From Sorghum bicolor (lineage: Eukaryota > Streptophyta > Magnoliopsida > Poales > Poaceae): a DNA stretch of 64,000 nucleotides. The notes beneath the pieces were generated by a model. That model saw only the letters and a list, made by a program, of their open reading frames with translations. It was not told the origin of the DNA and did not search any database. The translations under genes were made by a program, and so were the position numbers. The DNA lies in the NCBI RefSeq assembly GCF_000003195.3, contig NC_012874.2, forward strand, positions 1,519,001 to 1,583,000. Direction: 5' to 3'. Below, one piece after another: positions 27,950 to 40,359 of the stretch (position 1 is the first letter of the stretch; each line of letters opens with the position of its first letter).

Positions 27950-28401
27950 CTACCTAGCTAGGTCGGTAGGTCATCGAGGTGGCTAGCTAGCTAGCTAGCG
28001 TCGCCATGGGTGCGTGCAGTGGGTTCTTGCTTGCTCCATCATGAGGTTCATGGTAACAAGAAGCACGTAGTCGCCAGCGATCACCGGACAAATTTAGTCG
28101 AGGTAGCTTGAATGCTAATTGCAGTTTGTGTAGTTAAATACCACTGTTACCATTAGAGTAGTCCGTCGAGGTCACCGGCTGGCCAAAACGTGATCTGCTG
28201 CTCCTCCGAAAACAAGGTCTGTACCAGCCGGCCATCAACAAATTTGCAGTACCTTGTCCCATCGATCAGTTCATGCTAGTAGATTTGGAAATAGCATCGA
28301 TCAGTTGCGCCTTGTCCCATCAACAAATTTGTAGTCTTTATCGCGAGGGATAGGAGGGGGAAGAGTTTCGCGCGCGGGGGAGAGGACAGCTCGCGCGGGA
28401 C

Positions 28402-28490
28402 AGGATATAGCAAGTTGTTTTACAAATTTCTAGTAAATTTATGGTTTTGCCAAATCTTTTAGGATATAGCAAGTTGTTTTACAAAGTTGT
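28402..28490. repeat. 59-bp-period direct repeat
   Basis: AGGATATAGCAAGTTGTTTT occurs at 28402 and again at 28461, each followed by ACAAA. Confidence 0.85.
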
Positions 28491-29789
28491 TGGAGACAAA
28501 ACCAAATGAAAGCTTATAGGGAAGGACGGCAAAGCAGATTGACAATACTTCATCCCCTTAATTTATTTTATATAGCTGTGAATGACACATCTCGTTTCTT
28601 CTTCATCCTCTCTTGCTTGGTCTCTCCTTCCTCTCCCTCCCTCTCGGGGACAGCACCACCCCGGCTCTAGACTGCCTAACGCATCAGCGGCTCGACGGCT
28701 TGTGCGCTCATGGCGGAGACGGTAGTAACTCCACCATCTTATTGTCAGTAAGAAAAAAGTGGTGGCAGTTCCCCTCCATTTGACACATATTGAGGGGATG
28801 TTTTGATCGAGGGATTAAGAAAAAAAATATAGAAAAAAGAGAATTGAGAAAGAAAATCTAGTGCGGTTCACTTGGGCACCCGAATAGTCGTATTTTGTGG
28901 GAAGCCAAGGGAGTGGGGGGACGATTGCTCTCTAAACTTTTTAGTTGTATATATATATAGATAGAGATATGAACATGGTAGCATTGTAGTATTTGTGAAC
29001 ATAATAAGTAGCTGGGCACTAATGAAGTCGTGGTCATCGTTAGCTGAGAGAGTTGGCAGGGCCAGGTCCGCTGGGCCCTAGTAGGCATGCATTGTCATGG
29101 GCTAGGACGTTTATTACTGGGCTGGGCCGACTAAAGGCCTAGTGGGCTGTCGTTCACTACAATGGCGGCATACCTATCCTGCATGCATCAATAATGAGTT
29201 CCTTTTTAAACTTGGTTGAACAAATAAGGGACATGCACTTCTCTTGCGTCAAATTGATCCACACACACACACGCGCGCAAAAAAAAAAAAAAAAACGTAA
29301 TGAGCAGAGTCTAGGTTTTTTTTTGGTCAAATTCAGCATGGAAATGGTAACAAATACATTATTCAAGATGAAAAACGGAGTTCTCTACATATAACCAAAA
29401 ACATATATCTTGGGTTTTTAAGCTTATCTACGAAATCATTCAGCTATTCGGTAGTATTTTATTTCTTATAAAAAATTAGCGAATAATACATTTAACCATA
29501 GTTTTTCAAGGCTAGCTGCGACGACGACCTTGGATACCATGCACATTCCTCCATCGTCATATGATGTGAGACAGAGATTCATGAGAGGCAGCGGTCCATC
29601 CTTGCATTTGCAGATACGATGCATACACTTCTTCGTCGTCTTGCTAGCACTAGCATAGCATAGCATCGCATGCAGTGGCAGTGGCACATGCCATGTACTG
29701 TACATTTTGCCGGGTCCTTTTTTCTGATGCTGCCGGCTCTAGCTCTGGTCTGGATCAGCTCTCTGCAAGACTGCAAGTTGTATTAGACG

Positions 29790-29811
29790 CCCCCCCCCCC
29801 CCCCCCCCCCC
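29790..29811. repeat. Poly-C tract of about 22 bases
   Basis: Uninterrupted run of C flanked by TAGACG and AGCGTGC. Its exact length may be affected by sequencing or assembly error. Confidence 0.9.
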
Positions 29812-30065
29812 AGCGTGCACACATGAGCACGCTTCCGTCCTAAAAAGGACTTCGCTTCTAGTAGTTTTTGATTGAATAAACTTTTTAAAATTTGGTTAGA
29901 TTTATATACAAAAACTGTTAATATCTATCAGTCTACAAAGATATAATAATATACTTGGTATATTGTAAATGTCAGTAGTTTTTTTATAGATTTAATCAAA
30001 CCTTTTTGCCTTTTTCAAGGTAAGAATTGCATTTTTTTTCCTTTTATATACGTTGCAAATAGTAT

Positions 30066-30650
30066 ATGCTATGCTCATCTAGGATTATCCCTGCATGTCC
30101 AAGATATGACATTTCAGAATTCAGGAGGGGAAGGAGAGGTCTGCGACCAAAATCTATACATTTACTTTTTGGTTTAGCGCCTCCAACAGATATGAGTGAT
30201 CTTTTTTTAGTTTGGTCAAAAAATGGACACAAAAAGTATAACTCATTGTTATTAACAGCGGCAGCTGCACTTTGTTGGGCAATCTGGTTAAGCAGGAACG
30301 AAGTGGTTTTTGATAAATGTAGACCAAAAACTTTCTTGCAGGTACTCTTCAGGGGAACGTATTGGCTCCGACAGTGGGCAAGTCTGCAGCGGCATGATGA
30401 TCAGAGAGACCAACTGGTCCAAGTTGGACAGTTCCTAGAGACATCAGCTTTGCATTTTTTTAGTTCCAATGGGTGGTTGTCCTCAAGATATATTGGCCAT
30501 GTTTAGCTTAAACCTTATTTCCTTTTGGTTTTACAATAGTGGACTGCATGAGTATTTGTGTTCACTAGCGGAACTGTGTAATAATTGGCCTGATTCTATC
30601 TTTTGATAGAAGAAGCCGGGTATACAATATCCATTATCTAAAAAAACTAG
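30066..30650 (+). mobile_element. 3' remnant of an L1-like LINE
   Basis: An open frame at 30066-30506 lacks an ATG at its start. It contains ALCWAIWLSRNEVVFDK and LFRGTYWLRQWASLQR, phrases typical of the region at the end of ORF2 in plant LINEs. An untranslated tail follows, ending near CCATTATCTAAAAAAA, which resembles a target-primed poly-A end. Only this last fragment of ORF2 is present; reverse transcriptase is missing. Confidence 0.65.
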
Positions 30651-30704
30651 CTCCGTCTAAAAAATAATGCAAATGCCTATGTGCATGCATTATTAGCATA
30701 CTTA

Positions 30705-30948
30705 GGCCTTCTTTAGTTCCCAGAAAATTTTACAAAATTTTTCAGATTCTCCGTCACATCAAATCTTTAGACGCATGCATAAAGTATTAAATAATAGACA
30801 AAAATAAAAACTAATTGCACAGTTTGGTTGGAATTGACGAGACGAATCTTTTGAGTCTAGTTAGTACATGATTAGATAATATTTGTCAAATATAAACGAA
30901 AGTGGTACTATTCATATTTTGCAAAATTTTTTGGAACTGAACAAGGCC
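30705..30948 (-). mobile_element. Family A Tourist-like MITE, full length (244 bp)
   Basis: TIRs GGCCTTCTTTAGTTCC and GGAACTGAACAAGGCC with TTA on both sides. Reverse orientation. Confidence 0.9.
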
Positions 30949-31137
30949 TTATTTGATGCGTCCCTAGCAAATACAACTATATATTTTTTTACTTAATATA
31001 TAGTTAAATAATTTATTTTAATCATGTATACATATTTATTGATATCTTTTAGATAAAAAAATCATATGAAAATGAAATTTTAGGTTCTACTAAAAATATA
31101 CTTATATTTTGTTATATTTTATATTTTAATGAACTTA

Positions 31138-31379
31138 GGCCTTTTTTAGTTTCCAAAAAATTTTGCAAAATTTTTCAGATTTCTCATCACATCGAATCTT
31201 TAGATACATGCATGGACTATTAAATATGGATGAAAATAAAAACTAATTGCACGGTTTGGTCGGAATTGACGAGACGAATCTTTTAAGCCTAGTTAGTCTA
31301 TGATTAACAATATTTGTCACATACAAGCGAAATTGCTACAGTGTCGATTTCCTAAAAAATTTTGGAACTAAATAAGACC
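31138..31379 (-). mobile_element. Family A Tourist-like MITE, full length (242 bp)
   Basis: Ends GGCCTTTTTTAGTTTCC and GGAACTAAATAAGACC with TTA on both sides. Reverse orientation, 190 bp from the preceding copy. Confidence 0.88.
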
Positions 31380-33302
31380 TTAATTAACTAGTAATGACAA
31401 CTCGGTGGTCATCAATACTTTTATCATCACATAAAGCTTATTGAGCACCACTATTATCACATATCGACGATTCTCTTTTTAGTACAGACGTAGAGGAGCC
31501 TACATGCCTGTGCAACACACCCCTATGAGAAAACACACATCCTACCCCGCCATGAGCACCTCAAAAAATACTCGTACTAAGACAGTAGATTTTAAGATTC
31601 ATGCATGAGTCACCACACACACTTTGCCACTGACAAACAAAGGAAAATACTACAGGAAGAATAGTATTGTAATTCATCAAAGACCAGAATATACTCAAGA
31701 AAATAGGAGCAGTTGCATCGACGACTAACCTAGATGGTCACATTTAACTAAAAAACGAAAACAGATGAGCTACATTCATCAATTTGCATCTTTACAAAAA
31801 TAAACCGTTCATCAATTTGCATATATATGTTGATTGCCTTTAACCGGTCCCCTCTATGTTCATATAATTCCTGGCTCCGTCGCCGACAGAACCTGTGGAA
31901 ATTTAACCTACTAGCCGTTTGCTGCATTAGCTAAGCGACAATGAAGAAAAGCTATAGGCACGGCTCTCTCAGCTCACAAGCTGTGTGTATTAACTCAACA
32001 AGACTGTCCAATCTAAAGCACTCGATCTAAATTAACCAACAGGGCATGGCAGGGAACGGCATATATGGCATGTAGCTCTAAACAAGACGAGACAAAGACG
32101 CTACTACAGAGGTGTTGTGCAGAGAGATATATACTAAGCTTGGGACTGGGAGACATGGTGCACGCAGTGTCACGTGGGGCAGGTACACGAAGGATAGTGA
32201 GATACTGTTGCATGTGTACAAGGGGAAAGGTGCAGAGGAGGGGTTCTTATCATATATGTCAAGTATAGTAGCTGCTAGGACTAGTATACAAAGTGGAAGC
32301 AAGCAAGGGACAAGGGGAACACGATGGATGAAAACATGTAGAAAACACTGCATGCTTGCGTGTTCACCGACGACCGATGATCGGTAGATATCATATGCCT
32401 AATGGCCTGCCTGCCTCTCGCACAGTTTACAGCACCCGTGATGCACGCTCAGTACGTAGCTTTGCATTGGTTGGCTAGACTAGCTAGAGCCTCGGAAGTC
32501 GTACAGTGTATGTATATGTGTGGCCGGACGTACGCCTACTGTACTGTCGTCGTCGTTCATGAGTCATGACCGATGCAAAAATAACCACATGCGTCTGCAC
32601 AGTGGATGTGGATGATTCCACTAGCCCGATTGTGAAATCCAGCTTAACTTTGATATGCAATTTGGTAGTCTATTTTTTTTTTTTTGTCTAACTTTATATT
32701 ATAAGTCAGTTTTTTTACAGTAATCCACGAGAGACCATGAACTGATACTGAAAAGAAAGGGAGAGGGAAGACTGTAAAGACTGGATCGATGATGATACAT
32801 CTAGCTAGTCATGCATGCATATATTCAGACATTCAGTAGTTGGGATCCGTTCCGATCCGACGACTCAGGCAGCAGGGAATGAAAAAGGAAGAGAGGTCAA
32901 TGATATTGTCATGATGTTTACAATCATCTCCGGGCACACACACACACCGCACAGCTAGCTGCTGGTACACTGGCAAGTTGTAGTATGAAGTGACGCTACG
33001 TCCAGCAGCAGGGTGAAAGACGACTGATGTGCATACTGTATGCTTGTGTAGTAGTGTTGTTGTGTCTATTGTGTCACGGCTGCACAGCAGCACACAGTGG
33101 CGAGCAGTACGTATACTGCTGCTTGCAGTTGCAGCGCTTGATGATTTGATGAAGAAGCAAATTAACCACCACTGTGGCTGTGCCGACCTTCCGATCGATC
33201 CGATCCTTCGTGAGCTAGTAGCTGCTGACAGTTCGCATTCGTGCGTAATCGATCGATTGATCGATCCCCATCTCAGTTTGTAGTATTAGGCATGTGTTAG
33301 GA

Positions 33303-33329
33303 TATATAAATATATATATATATATATAT
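33303..33329. repeat. (TA)n microsatellite
   Basis: Nearly perfect TA repeat with one AAATA interruption at its left end. Confidence 0.9.
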
Positions 33330-33465
33330 GTACAGTGAACTTTGATAATATATAGCATGAAACTACTATAGATGCAATTCATTCGTCTGCAATGCTGAAG
33401 ACATGGACGTGGCTCCAAGAAACATATGCATGTGTACACTACAGTATATAGGAACGAATACAGAT

Positions 33466-33562
33466 GCATGGAATACGACCAACCTGGAATACGACCAACC
33501 TGGTACACTGTACAGTACGTTGCATGGAATACGACCAACCTGGTACACTGTACAGTACGTTG
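33466..33562. repeat. Tandem repeat with a 40-bp unit and a partial third copy
   Basis: GGAATACGACCAACCTGG occurs three times (about 33469, 33486, 33525). In two copies it is followed by TACACTGTACAGTACGTT, which itself contains the palindrome GTACACTGTAC. Confidence 0.85.
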
Positions 33563-33717
33563 GTCTGGTCTGGCCTGTCGCGCGCCATGATTGTGTAGCC
33601 CCAATGCATGCAAATGCAAGATCCAGCTTTTACTGCTTGTCTCGCCGGAATAACCGGCATTCTGTCCGAGATCAGGGCGTAACGGAAAATGACACACCCG
33701 GGTCACGTTCCAATCTC

Positions 33718-33952
33718 GGCTTTGTTTAGTTAAAAAAAAATTTGCAAAATAGAAATAATACCACTTTCATTTGTATTTGACAAATATTGTCCAATTATAG
33801 ACTAACTAGGCTCAAAAGATTCGTCTCGTCAATTCCGACCAAACTGTGCAATTAGTTTTTATTTTTATCTATATTTAATACTCTATGCATACGTATAAAG
33901 ATTCGATGTGACGGGAAATCTGAAAAATTTTGTAAAATTTTTCAGGAAGGCC
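33718..33952 (+). mobile_element. Family A Tourist-like MITE (235 bp)
   Basis: Starts GGCTTTGTTTAGTT and ends near CAGGAAGGCC. CTC lies outside both ends, an unusual target duplication for this family. Confidence 0.8.
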
Positions 33953-34381
33953 CTCATTTCTGCATCATCGTCGTTCGATCGTCCGGCCCCGTCGTCAGAT
34001 TCTTGTACGTACGCGCCCGCGCATGCATCGATGCATCCAAGCATGCATGGTCCATGCGTGCATATATATATTATGCCGACCAGGTGCACATTTATCGGCA
34101 CGTACGAATCCATGAGGTTTATTTTAATTAGCGTGTGGCTAGGTCGTTTATTCTCGCCCTTGCATTGATCAGCAAAATGAAACGAGGGATGATCTTGTTT
34201 CATTTATATATCATAACAGATGACTTTGAATATATGATGTGACAATTTCGAAAACATCAAAATGAATTCTAATTAAGTTGTTTGTTCTCCAACAAACCTA
34301 AGTTATTTTAGGAGAGAAGAAGGTGAGAAGTCCCCTCCGGTACCAACTTTCTCCTTTCTCCTTTCCTTGTAGGCGTATTTA

Positions 34382-34615
34382 GGCCATGTTTGGTTCACAG
34401 TGGTAAACTTTACCGTATATCACATCGAATATTTAGAGATATGTATAAAATATTAAATATAGACTATTTATGAAACTAAAAACACAACTAGAGAATAATT
34501 TACAAGAGTGAATCTTTTGAGCTTATTTAATCCATGATTGGACACTTATCGCCAAATAAAATAAAAATGCTATAATACCTATTAAACTTTATAACACCCC
34601 CAACCGAACATCTCC
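34382..34615 (-). mobile_element. Tourist-like MITE, family C (234 bp)
   Basis: Ends GGCCATGTTTGGTTCAC and CCAACCGAACATCTCC with TTA on both sides. The interior resembles family A in reverse (GTGAATCTTTTGAGC) but the termini are of the GTTTGGTT type. Confidence 0.75.
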
Positions 34616-35124
34616 TTACATGCGAGAGATTGTTTGTTCTCCTTTACTCTCTCTATCTCTCTCTCTCTAATATAATGGATTTATGTTCTGTTCTAAATCA
34701 AACTACATTTAGTTTTGTCTAAGGGTGCTTTTGATAGTGAGAAACGTTTTAAATTCACAGTATAGAATCACTAGAATTGCCGACAAACACCACAAAGAGA
34801 AAATTTCAGGGAGAATCACACTTAGAACCAGTTCACGTTTGTACTGTTTATAGATACACCCAAATCATAGTTTCTCATGATTGTAGCAATATAGTTCTAG
34901 TTTCAAGAATCTAGAGAGCAAGCCAAAGAATTCCATGAAGTGATTATGATTCACCAGAGAATTTGTATTCAAAATGTTTCTATACAAGAATCTAGAACCT
35001 GCCAAACACATCATTTGTCTTTTTTTAAAGTATTCAGATTTGCAACCTCGAATAGCTAAAACCGTGAATATACATTTTTCGTAAGGTAGATGTTTAGTTG
35101 ATATCGCGTGCAAGTACTATGGAG

Positions 35125-35264
35125 CCTGTTCGCTTGGTTAAAAAGCCATAGCTAAAAGTAATGTTTGCTTTTTCATTTAAAAAAATATTGTTTGCTAATT
35201 TGTTATGAGAGAAAAATATTACTGAATGTCTGGTAGATTCGGCAGATAAGCTTAAGCAAACAGG
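35125..35264. mobile_element. hAT-like MITE (family J), about 140 bp
   Basis: Ends CCTGTTCGCTTGGTTAA and CTTAAGCAAACAGG, with the family core TTATGAGAGAAAAATATTACTG. I could not establish a clear target duplication; the superfamily is inferred from the termini. Confidence 0.55.
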
Positions 35265-35379
35265 ATTTATATTTTATTTCTAAAAACTTAATTAGCCAAA
35301 CCTTGATGAGTTTGGTGGCTTATGTATGGCAACTCAAAATCCACTGTAGTTTAGTAGTTTGTGCGATCCGGTCCTTTTA

Positions 35380-37640
35380 ATTTGGTTTGCTTCATCCGGC
35401 AACTGTCCAATGGTTTACAGTCTATTACACCGTCACCCATGAGGCCAATATAATTAAAAATGTCTTAAACAATTTTTGTAATATCTCTGGGCAAACTCCA
35501 AATCTGCAAAAATCTTCTATTCTTTTTAGTAAAAGGGTGCCCCAGAACATTAGAGACTGCATTAGGGCCATCTTTCCTATTCCTGATCTTGTTCCAAATA
35601 CCATGCACCTAGGTCATCCTATTCTGTTTTCTCACAATGATAGGAATAAAGCTTACAATTTCATCAAGTCTAAGTTTAGAGGCAAGCTGACCACTGTCAA
35701 AGCTAATACTCTCAACCATGCAGGTCGCCTCACTTATATTAAATATGTTCTATCTTCTATTCCTATTTATTATATGTCTACTGTGCTTTTCTTCAAAACA
35801 TTTCTTACACAGCTCACTGCTATCATCAGAAGATTCTGGTGGGCTGGGGTCCAGGAAAAAAATGCTACTAACCCTATTGCATTCAGATCTTGGGAGGACA
35901 TGTGTCAGCCAAAAGAGAATGGAGGTTTGGGGATTAGAGACCTCCCCACTATTAATAAAAGTCTTATTATGCAGGCTGCATGGAACATAGCTGTTACAAA
36001 GGACAATTTCCTTTCAGATATCCTTAAAGCCAAATATTTCCACAATACCTCTTTCTCGAATGCAGGATCTTCTGGTCCCAGATCTGTTTTTTGGTCCTCT
36101 GTTTTGCAGGTTAAAGATGAGCTGGCTAGCAACTCAATTCTGCAGATCCATAGAGGTAATAGCTCTATCTGGTCTTCACCCTGGTGCCCTAACTGGTATG
36201 ATATCTACAGTCATGTTAATCTGCCTGTCACTCAAACCCCCATGCCAGCAACAGTTGCTGATTTATTTCATCCCCAATCTAAAACTTGGCATCAACCTTA
36301 CATTCAATCAGTTTTTGATAATCAGTTAACTAATGAAATATCTCAGATAAGAATTGTTCCAACTAACCACAATAATCCAGAGGATGACATTTTAAGATAG
36401 AAACCAGCTAAAAATGGAGTTTGCACTACCAAAGATATATACAAGTACCTGTATAATCAAAATATCATTCGGCTGCCACATGCAGGATCTAGGAGCATTT
36501 CACCTCAAGCTAAATCAATCCTCCAGAAGGTCTGGAAGGCGCCCAAGATGCCACCTCTCATCAAAACCTTTGCCTGGAGACTGATCAGAAGGGCCTTGGC
36601 TACAGGAGACAGAGCAGCAAGGTACATAAATAATATTAACATTAACCAAAATTGCAACATTTGTGGTCAAATAGAAAATGATGCTCATCTGTTTTTCCAC
36701 TGTCACCTACCTAAAGCTGTTTGGTTTTCCTCTAGCCCTGCTCTGATAACAGATAATCTTCCTATTGAAGACGATGGAGTACAAGAAATCTTAACCTCCT
36801 TTATTGATGATTCTACTCCTGATGATCTTTTAAGCAAAATTTTTATTACCCTGTGGTTCTTGTGGAAAGCAAGAAATGATAATCGTTTTCAGAGGAAGAC
36901 ATGGACCCCAAACCAGGTGCACAATGCTGTCAAAGCATACACAGAGGCTGCTACCCCAACTCTACAGAAAGAACAACAGGAGCTGCAAAACCCCACACAA
37001 CCCATTGGTATGGCAATCCATAATCCCTGCATTTCAAATCTTACTATGTCTATCCCAGCATCTTTAACAGGGCCCAGATGTTATGTTGATGCATCCACGT
37101 TGCCGGATCAGAATCACCCCTTCATTCGACTTGCAGGTATTGGAATCTTTTTTATTGATGTGCAGGTGCAGCCTCCGATCAAAATACTTGTTAAGGCGCG
37201 TGTCGAACAAGTCTCTTCTGTCCTCATGGCGGAAGCAGCGACTGCTGCTCTAGCAGCTCAACTCTTGCATCTCCTCCAAGCACAAAATTCTTACATTCTT
37301 TCAGATTGCTAGCAGCTGGTCCTATTCCTAAATCAGGAATCTGTCGCCCACCCCCCGGACTGGAGGATGAAGCCTTTCACTCAAGTCTAAAAGAATTTTG
37401 CAGATGCATGAGACATTTCCATTCGCAAGATTCACAGATCCTCAAATTTGACGGCGCATAGTCTAGCCACCCAGACAACTAGACTCTCAGCAGTTCTCCC
37501 TCGGAGGAGTTGCTCATCCACTGCTCATAATCAGCAGTGCCCTGTTCTGACTGCTCTCCAGGAACTTTCTGTTCCAGATGTACTCATCTCTACAGCGTTT
37601 TGCTGTTATTAATATAATTCCCGTTTGTGATAAAAAAATA
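35380..37640 (+). mobile_element. 5'-truncated L1-like LINE with a broken ORF2
   Basis: One frame runs from about 35387 to 37312, broken by a TAG at 36398-36400. The first part holds the end of the reverse transcriptase (SGQTPNLQKSSILFSK, LNHAGRLTYIKYVLSSIP, ENGGLGIRDLPTINKSL). After the stop the same frame continues with KPAKNGVCTTKDIY, then the zinc-finger-like CNICGQIENDAHLFFHC and an RNase H-like region (RCYVDAS, ILSDC), ending in a TAG at 37310. Related sequence continues, in a shifted frame (RKIHRSSNLTAHSLATQ), to about 37590. The expected catalytic (Y/F)ADD box is not present upstream of the first motif, so the element is truncated close to it. The right end, near GTGATAAAAAAATAATGG, resembles a short poly-A tail. 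It cannot move by itself. Confidence 0.85.
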
Positions 37641-38600
37641 ATGGCATGCATGCACGGATGGAATGGTTTTGAAAAACAGATCAGGCACACAGTGACACAT
37701 ACAACAGTGCAGTATTTTTCTGGAGCTGGAGAAATGCTTGCTTTCTCGTGCATGACATGGGCCATACTCGGAGTCGGACCACTTGTGCACTACAATTATA
37801 CTGTACTGATGAGTGAGAGGCTAGCCGGTAGTAGCCTAGCGAGAGTCACGTGAATGGCTAGCGCTACACGACGCCTCATATTTTTGCCCGTTGCCACGCA
37901 GCAGCCTTACCGTCCCTACGCATGCATATGATATGCTACACTGCCACTCATCTCCAGTCACTGCCATACTAATACTATGCACGCAGAGCTAGGGCAGAGC
38001 TGAGCTGCTGCCTGATCGAAAACTGAAGAATATACAGTGTGCGCAAGAACCTGATGAGCGAGGGCCGGGGAAGAAGACGATCGATGCTGCTAGCTGCTCT
38101 CCTTCTGAACCTGCTGATGTTGTTGTTATCGATCTGATCCCTAGCTAGCTACTGTGCTGCTCGGAATGCATGGCCTAGCTGGGCCTGGCAGCAGCATGTA
38201 ACATTCAGAATTTTCACTTGTGATCCACTACAGTGTGCAGCGCCAGCAAACAAGTGCCCGTGAGCTAGCCGCCTGCTTGTGATCTTCTGATCGATGGATC
38301 GCCCGGCCGCCGGGTCCGGGTATAGACGACGATGTTGCTGGATGCATATGCATGCATGCATGCGAGCTATATATATATATGGCGCTTTTATCTTGTTTCC
38401 TAGCTCACATATAGCATGCATTGCTTCCAGCTGCTGTTCATACCGATTGCTGCATCGCATTTGCCCGCTCGATCGGCCTTTTGCTACTGCTACTCTGCTA
38501 TACTGTGCTACTGTGTATCAGCGTATCTATCTATGTGTATCCTCCGACGCCGTTCGTCTCTTATCCGCGAACACAACAGGCGTTGTGGTGCACGGTCACC
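37641..38600. other. Intergenic, no firm gene
   Basis: Rich in CATGCATG and GCTAGC palindromes. It contains a 27-codon ATG frame at 38053-38136 encoding a basic head and a Leu-rich stretch (described under findings). Nothing else was recognised. Confidence 0.4.
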
Positions 38601-39840
38601 GATTGGATAATTACTGAATTATTGCCCACCATACAAGTTTTCTTGCACTGTGTGTTGTGTACAAATTGTCGAGCAGATATATGACTAGTTAAGTTGTTCA
38701 CACATTAATTGACATATTTTTTGTGCCTAAAAAAATAGATTCTTAGCGGTGATATATTTTGTTTGAGGATGCCATGTAGGGGGCAAAAAAGATGGATTTT
38801 CCTTTTGTTTTAGAAAAAAAAAGTTGGATTCTTTTTAGGAAAATTTATGGTGCTCTCCAACATGTAGGGGGCATGAGCCCCCTCAGAGCATCTTTAGTAG
38901 TTCCTCAGTACAACTCTCCCAATAAAATAGAATTGGGATAGCCCAATATCACTTTCTAAATTTAATAGAGAAGATGCTGGAGCAGCATCCTAATATATAT
39001 ATCTTACCCAATACCCACATGAAAGGTGGGTCTGATAGGAGAGTAAGAGCTGAAAAGTGGTGGTTGGGATGGTCCACATGGTATTGAGAGAGTTGTATCT
39101 CCCCCTTTCTCTGAGTGGAGATAAGAGAAATATTGGTGGCCACCAAAAAAAGAAGAGGTATTGAAAGACTGCTAGAGAAAAAAATAGTTCATCTCTTCCA
39201 ACATCATAGGCCTTGTTTAGTTCACCCCGAAATCCAAAAAGTTTTCAAGATTTCCCATCACATCGAATCTTGCGGCACATGGATGAAGGATTAAATATAG
39301 ACGAAAACAAAAACTAATTACACAGTTTGTCTGTAAATCATGAGACGAATCTTTTGATCCTAGTTAGTTTATGATTAGACAATATTTGTCAAATAAAAAC
39401 GAAAGTGCTACAGTAGCGAAATCCGAAATTTTTCCGGAACTAAACAAGGCCATAGTGGTGGTTGGGATGATCCCCATGGTATTGGGAGAGTTGTATCTCC
39501 TCCTTTCTTTGAGTGGAGATAAGAGAAATATTGGTGGTCACAAAAAAGAAGAGGTATTGGAGGACTGCTAGAGAAAATAAAAAATTAAATCTATTCCAAT
39601 ATCAATCACAGTGGTCGCCATGAAGAGGCTTATCGATCTATCGGATCATATTTTGAACCTGGTTGGATGATCACGAATTATTGCCCACCACGCAAGTTTC
39701 TTGCATTGTGATGTGTCCAAATGGACAAGTAGAAGTAGCAAGAACACACTTACATATTTTTGTGTCTGATAAAAAAAGATGGACTATTTTTGGGAAAATA
39801 TAGCGGTGATACATTTCGTTTGAGGATGAATAATATATGT
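38601..39840. repeat. Locally duplicated segment with diverged direct repeats
   Basis: ATTATTGCCCACCA(T/C) at 38617 recurs at 39677, each followed by a similar tract reaching (T/C)GTTTGAGGATG. Between them, 39058-39205 and 39456-39603 are two near-identical copies of a 148-bp segment (GTGGTGGTTGGGAT to CTTCCAACATCA-like). A family A MITE lies between the two inner copies. Confidence 0.75.
39209..39451 (-). mobile_element. Family A Tourist-like MITE, full length (243 bp)
   Basis: TIRs GGCCTTGTTTAGTTCACC and GGAACTAAACAAGGCC, flanked by ATA on both sides. It sits at the junction of two tandem 148-bp copies. Confidence 0.9.
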
Positions 39841-40099
39841 TGTGATTGTGCTGCAAAATGTACATATTAAATTTTTTTTTGGATCTTAGACAACTTAGTG
39901 ATAATAAGAGAGAGCAACCCTATTGTACTATATTAGTCGGGTGCATGCCATATAATTAGCATGAACATGACGCGTGTTCAGCCTGGAGTGGAGACTTTAA
40001 TTTAAAGTCTTTGGATATAATATCGTTATAGACAATTTTATAATTCATGGATACTATATTAGATGGTTACCAAGCGTGCTTGGATTGAAACCTGGGTAT
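39841..40099. other. Intergenic, no gene seen
   Basis: AT-rich stretch without recognisable features. Confidence 0.45.
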
Positions 40100-40356
40100 G
40101 GTCCTGTTTAGTCCTCACTCAAAAACTTTTTACCTCGTTCCATTAAATATTTAGACACATATATAAAATATTAAATATAAATAAAAAATAACTAACTACC
40201 CAGTTCACAAGGAAACCGTAAAATAAATCTTTTAAGCTTAATGAGTCTATGCTAGTCATAATTACTATAGTAACACACATGTGCTAATAACGGATTAGTT
40301 AGACTTAATAAATTTACCTCGCGGTTTTTAGATGAATTATGTAATTAATTTTTTAA
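40100..40356 (-). mobile_element. Partial family B MITE
   Basis: Starts near GTCCTGTTTAGTCC and contains ACATGTGCTAATAACGGATTAG and GACTTAATAAATTTACCTCG, as in the family B copies at 43288 and 63503. It stops where the next family A element begins; the expected remainder is not seen on the other side. Confidence 0.6.
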
Positions 40357-40359
40357 TTA

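Larger units (their letters stand above)
27950..30040. other. CHX 3' flank and intergenic DNA
   Basis: No gene seen. Local features: GCTAGCTA-rich DNA just after the stop codon; a direct repeat of CTTGTCCCATC and CATCAACAAATTTG motifs at 28230-28340; a 59-bp tandem duplication at 28402-28490; a CA/CG plus poly-A run at 29262-29296; and a poly-C tract at about 29790. Short frames here have no recognisable product. Confidence 0.5.
31383..33714. other. Intergenic, no gene recognised
   Basis: Mixed-composition DNA with many CATGCATG, GCTAGCTA and GATCGATC palindromic motifs. Several short frames exist on both strands but none has a recognisable domain. I looked for common plant miRNA sequences by eye and saw none. 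Confidence 0.45.

Noticed and set aside
38330..38380. Possible miRNA precursor in GCATGCATGC-rich DNA
   Set aside because: The palindromic motifs are short and simple; no known plant miRNA sequence and no extended asymmetric hairpin was seen.
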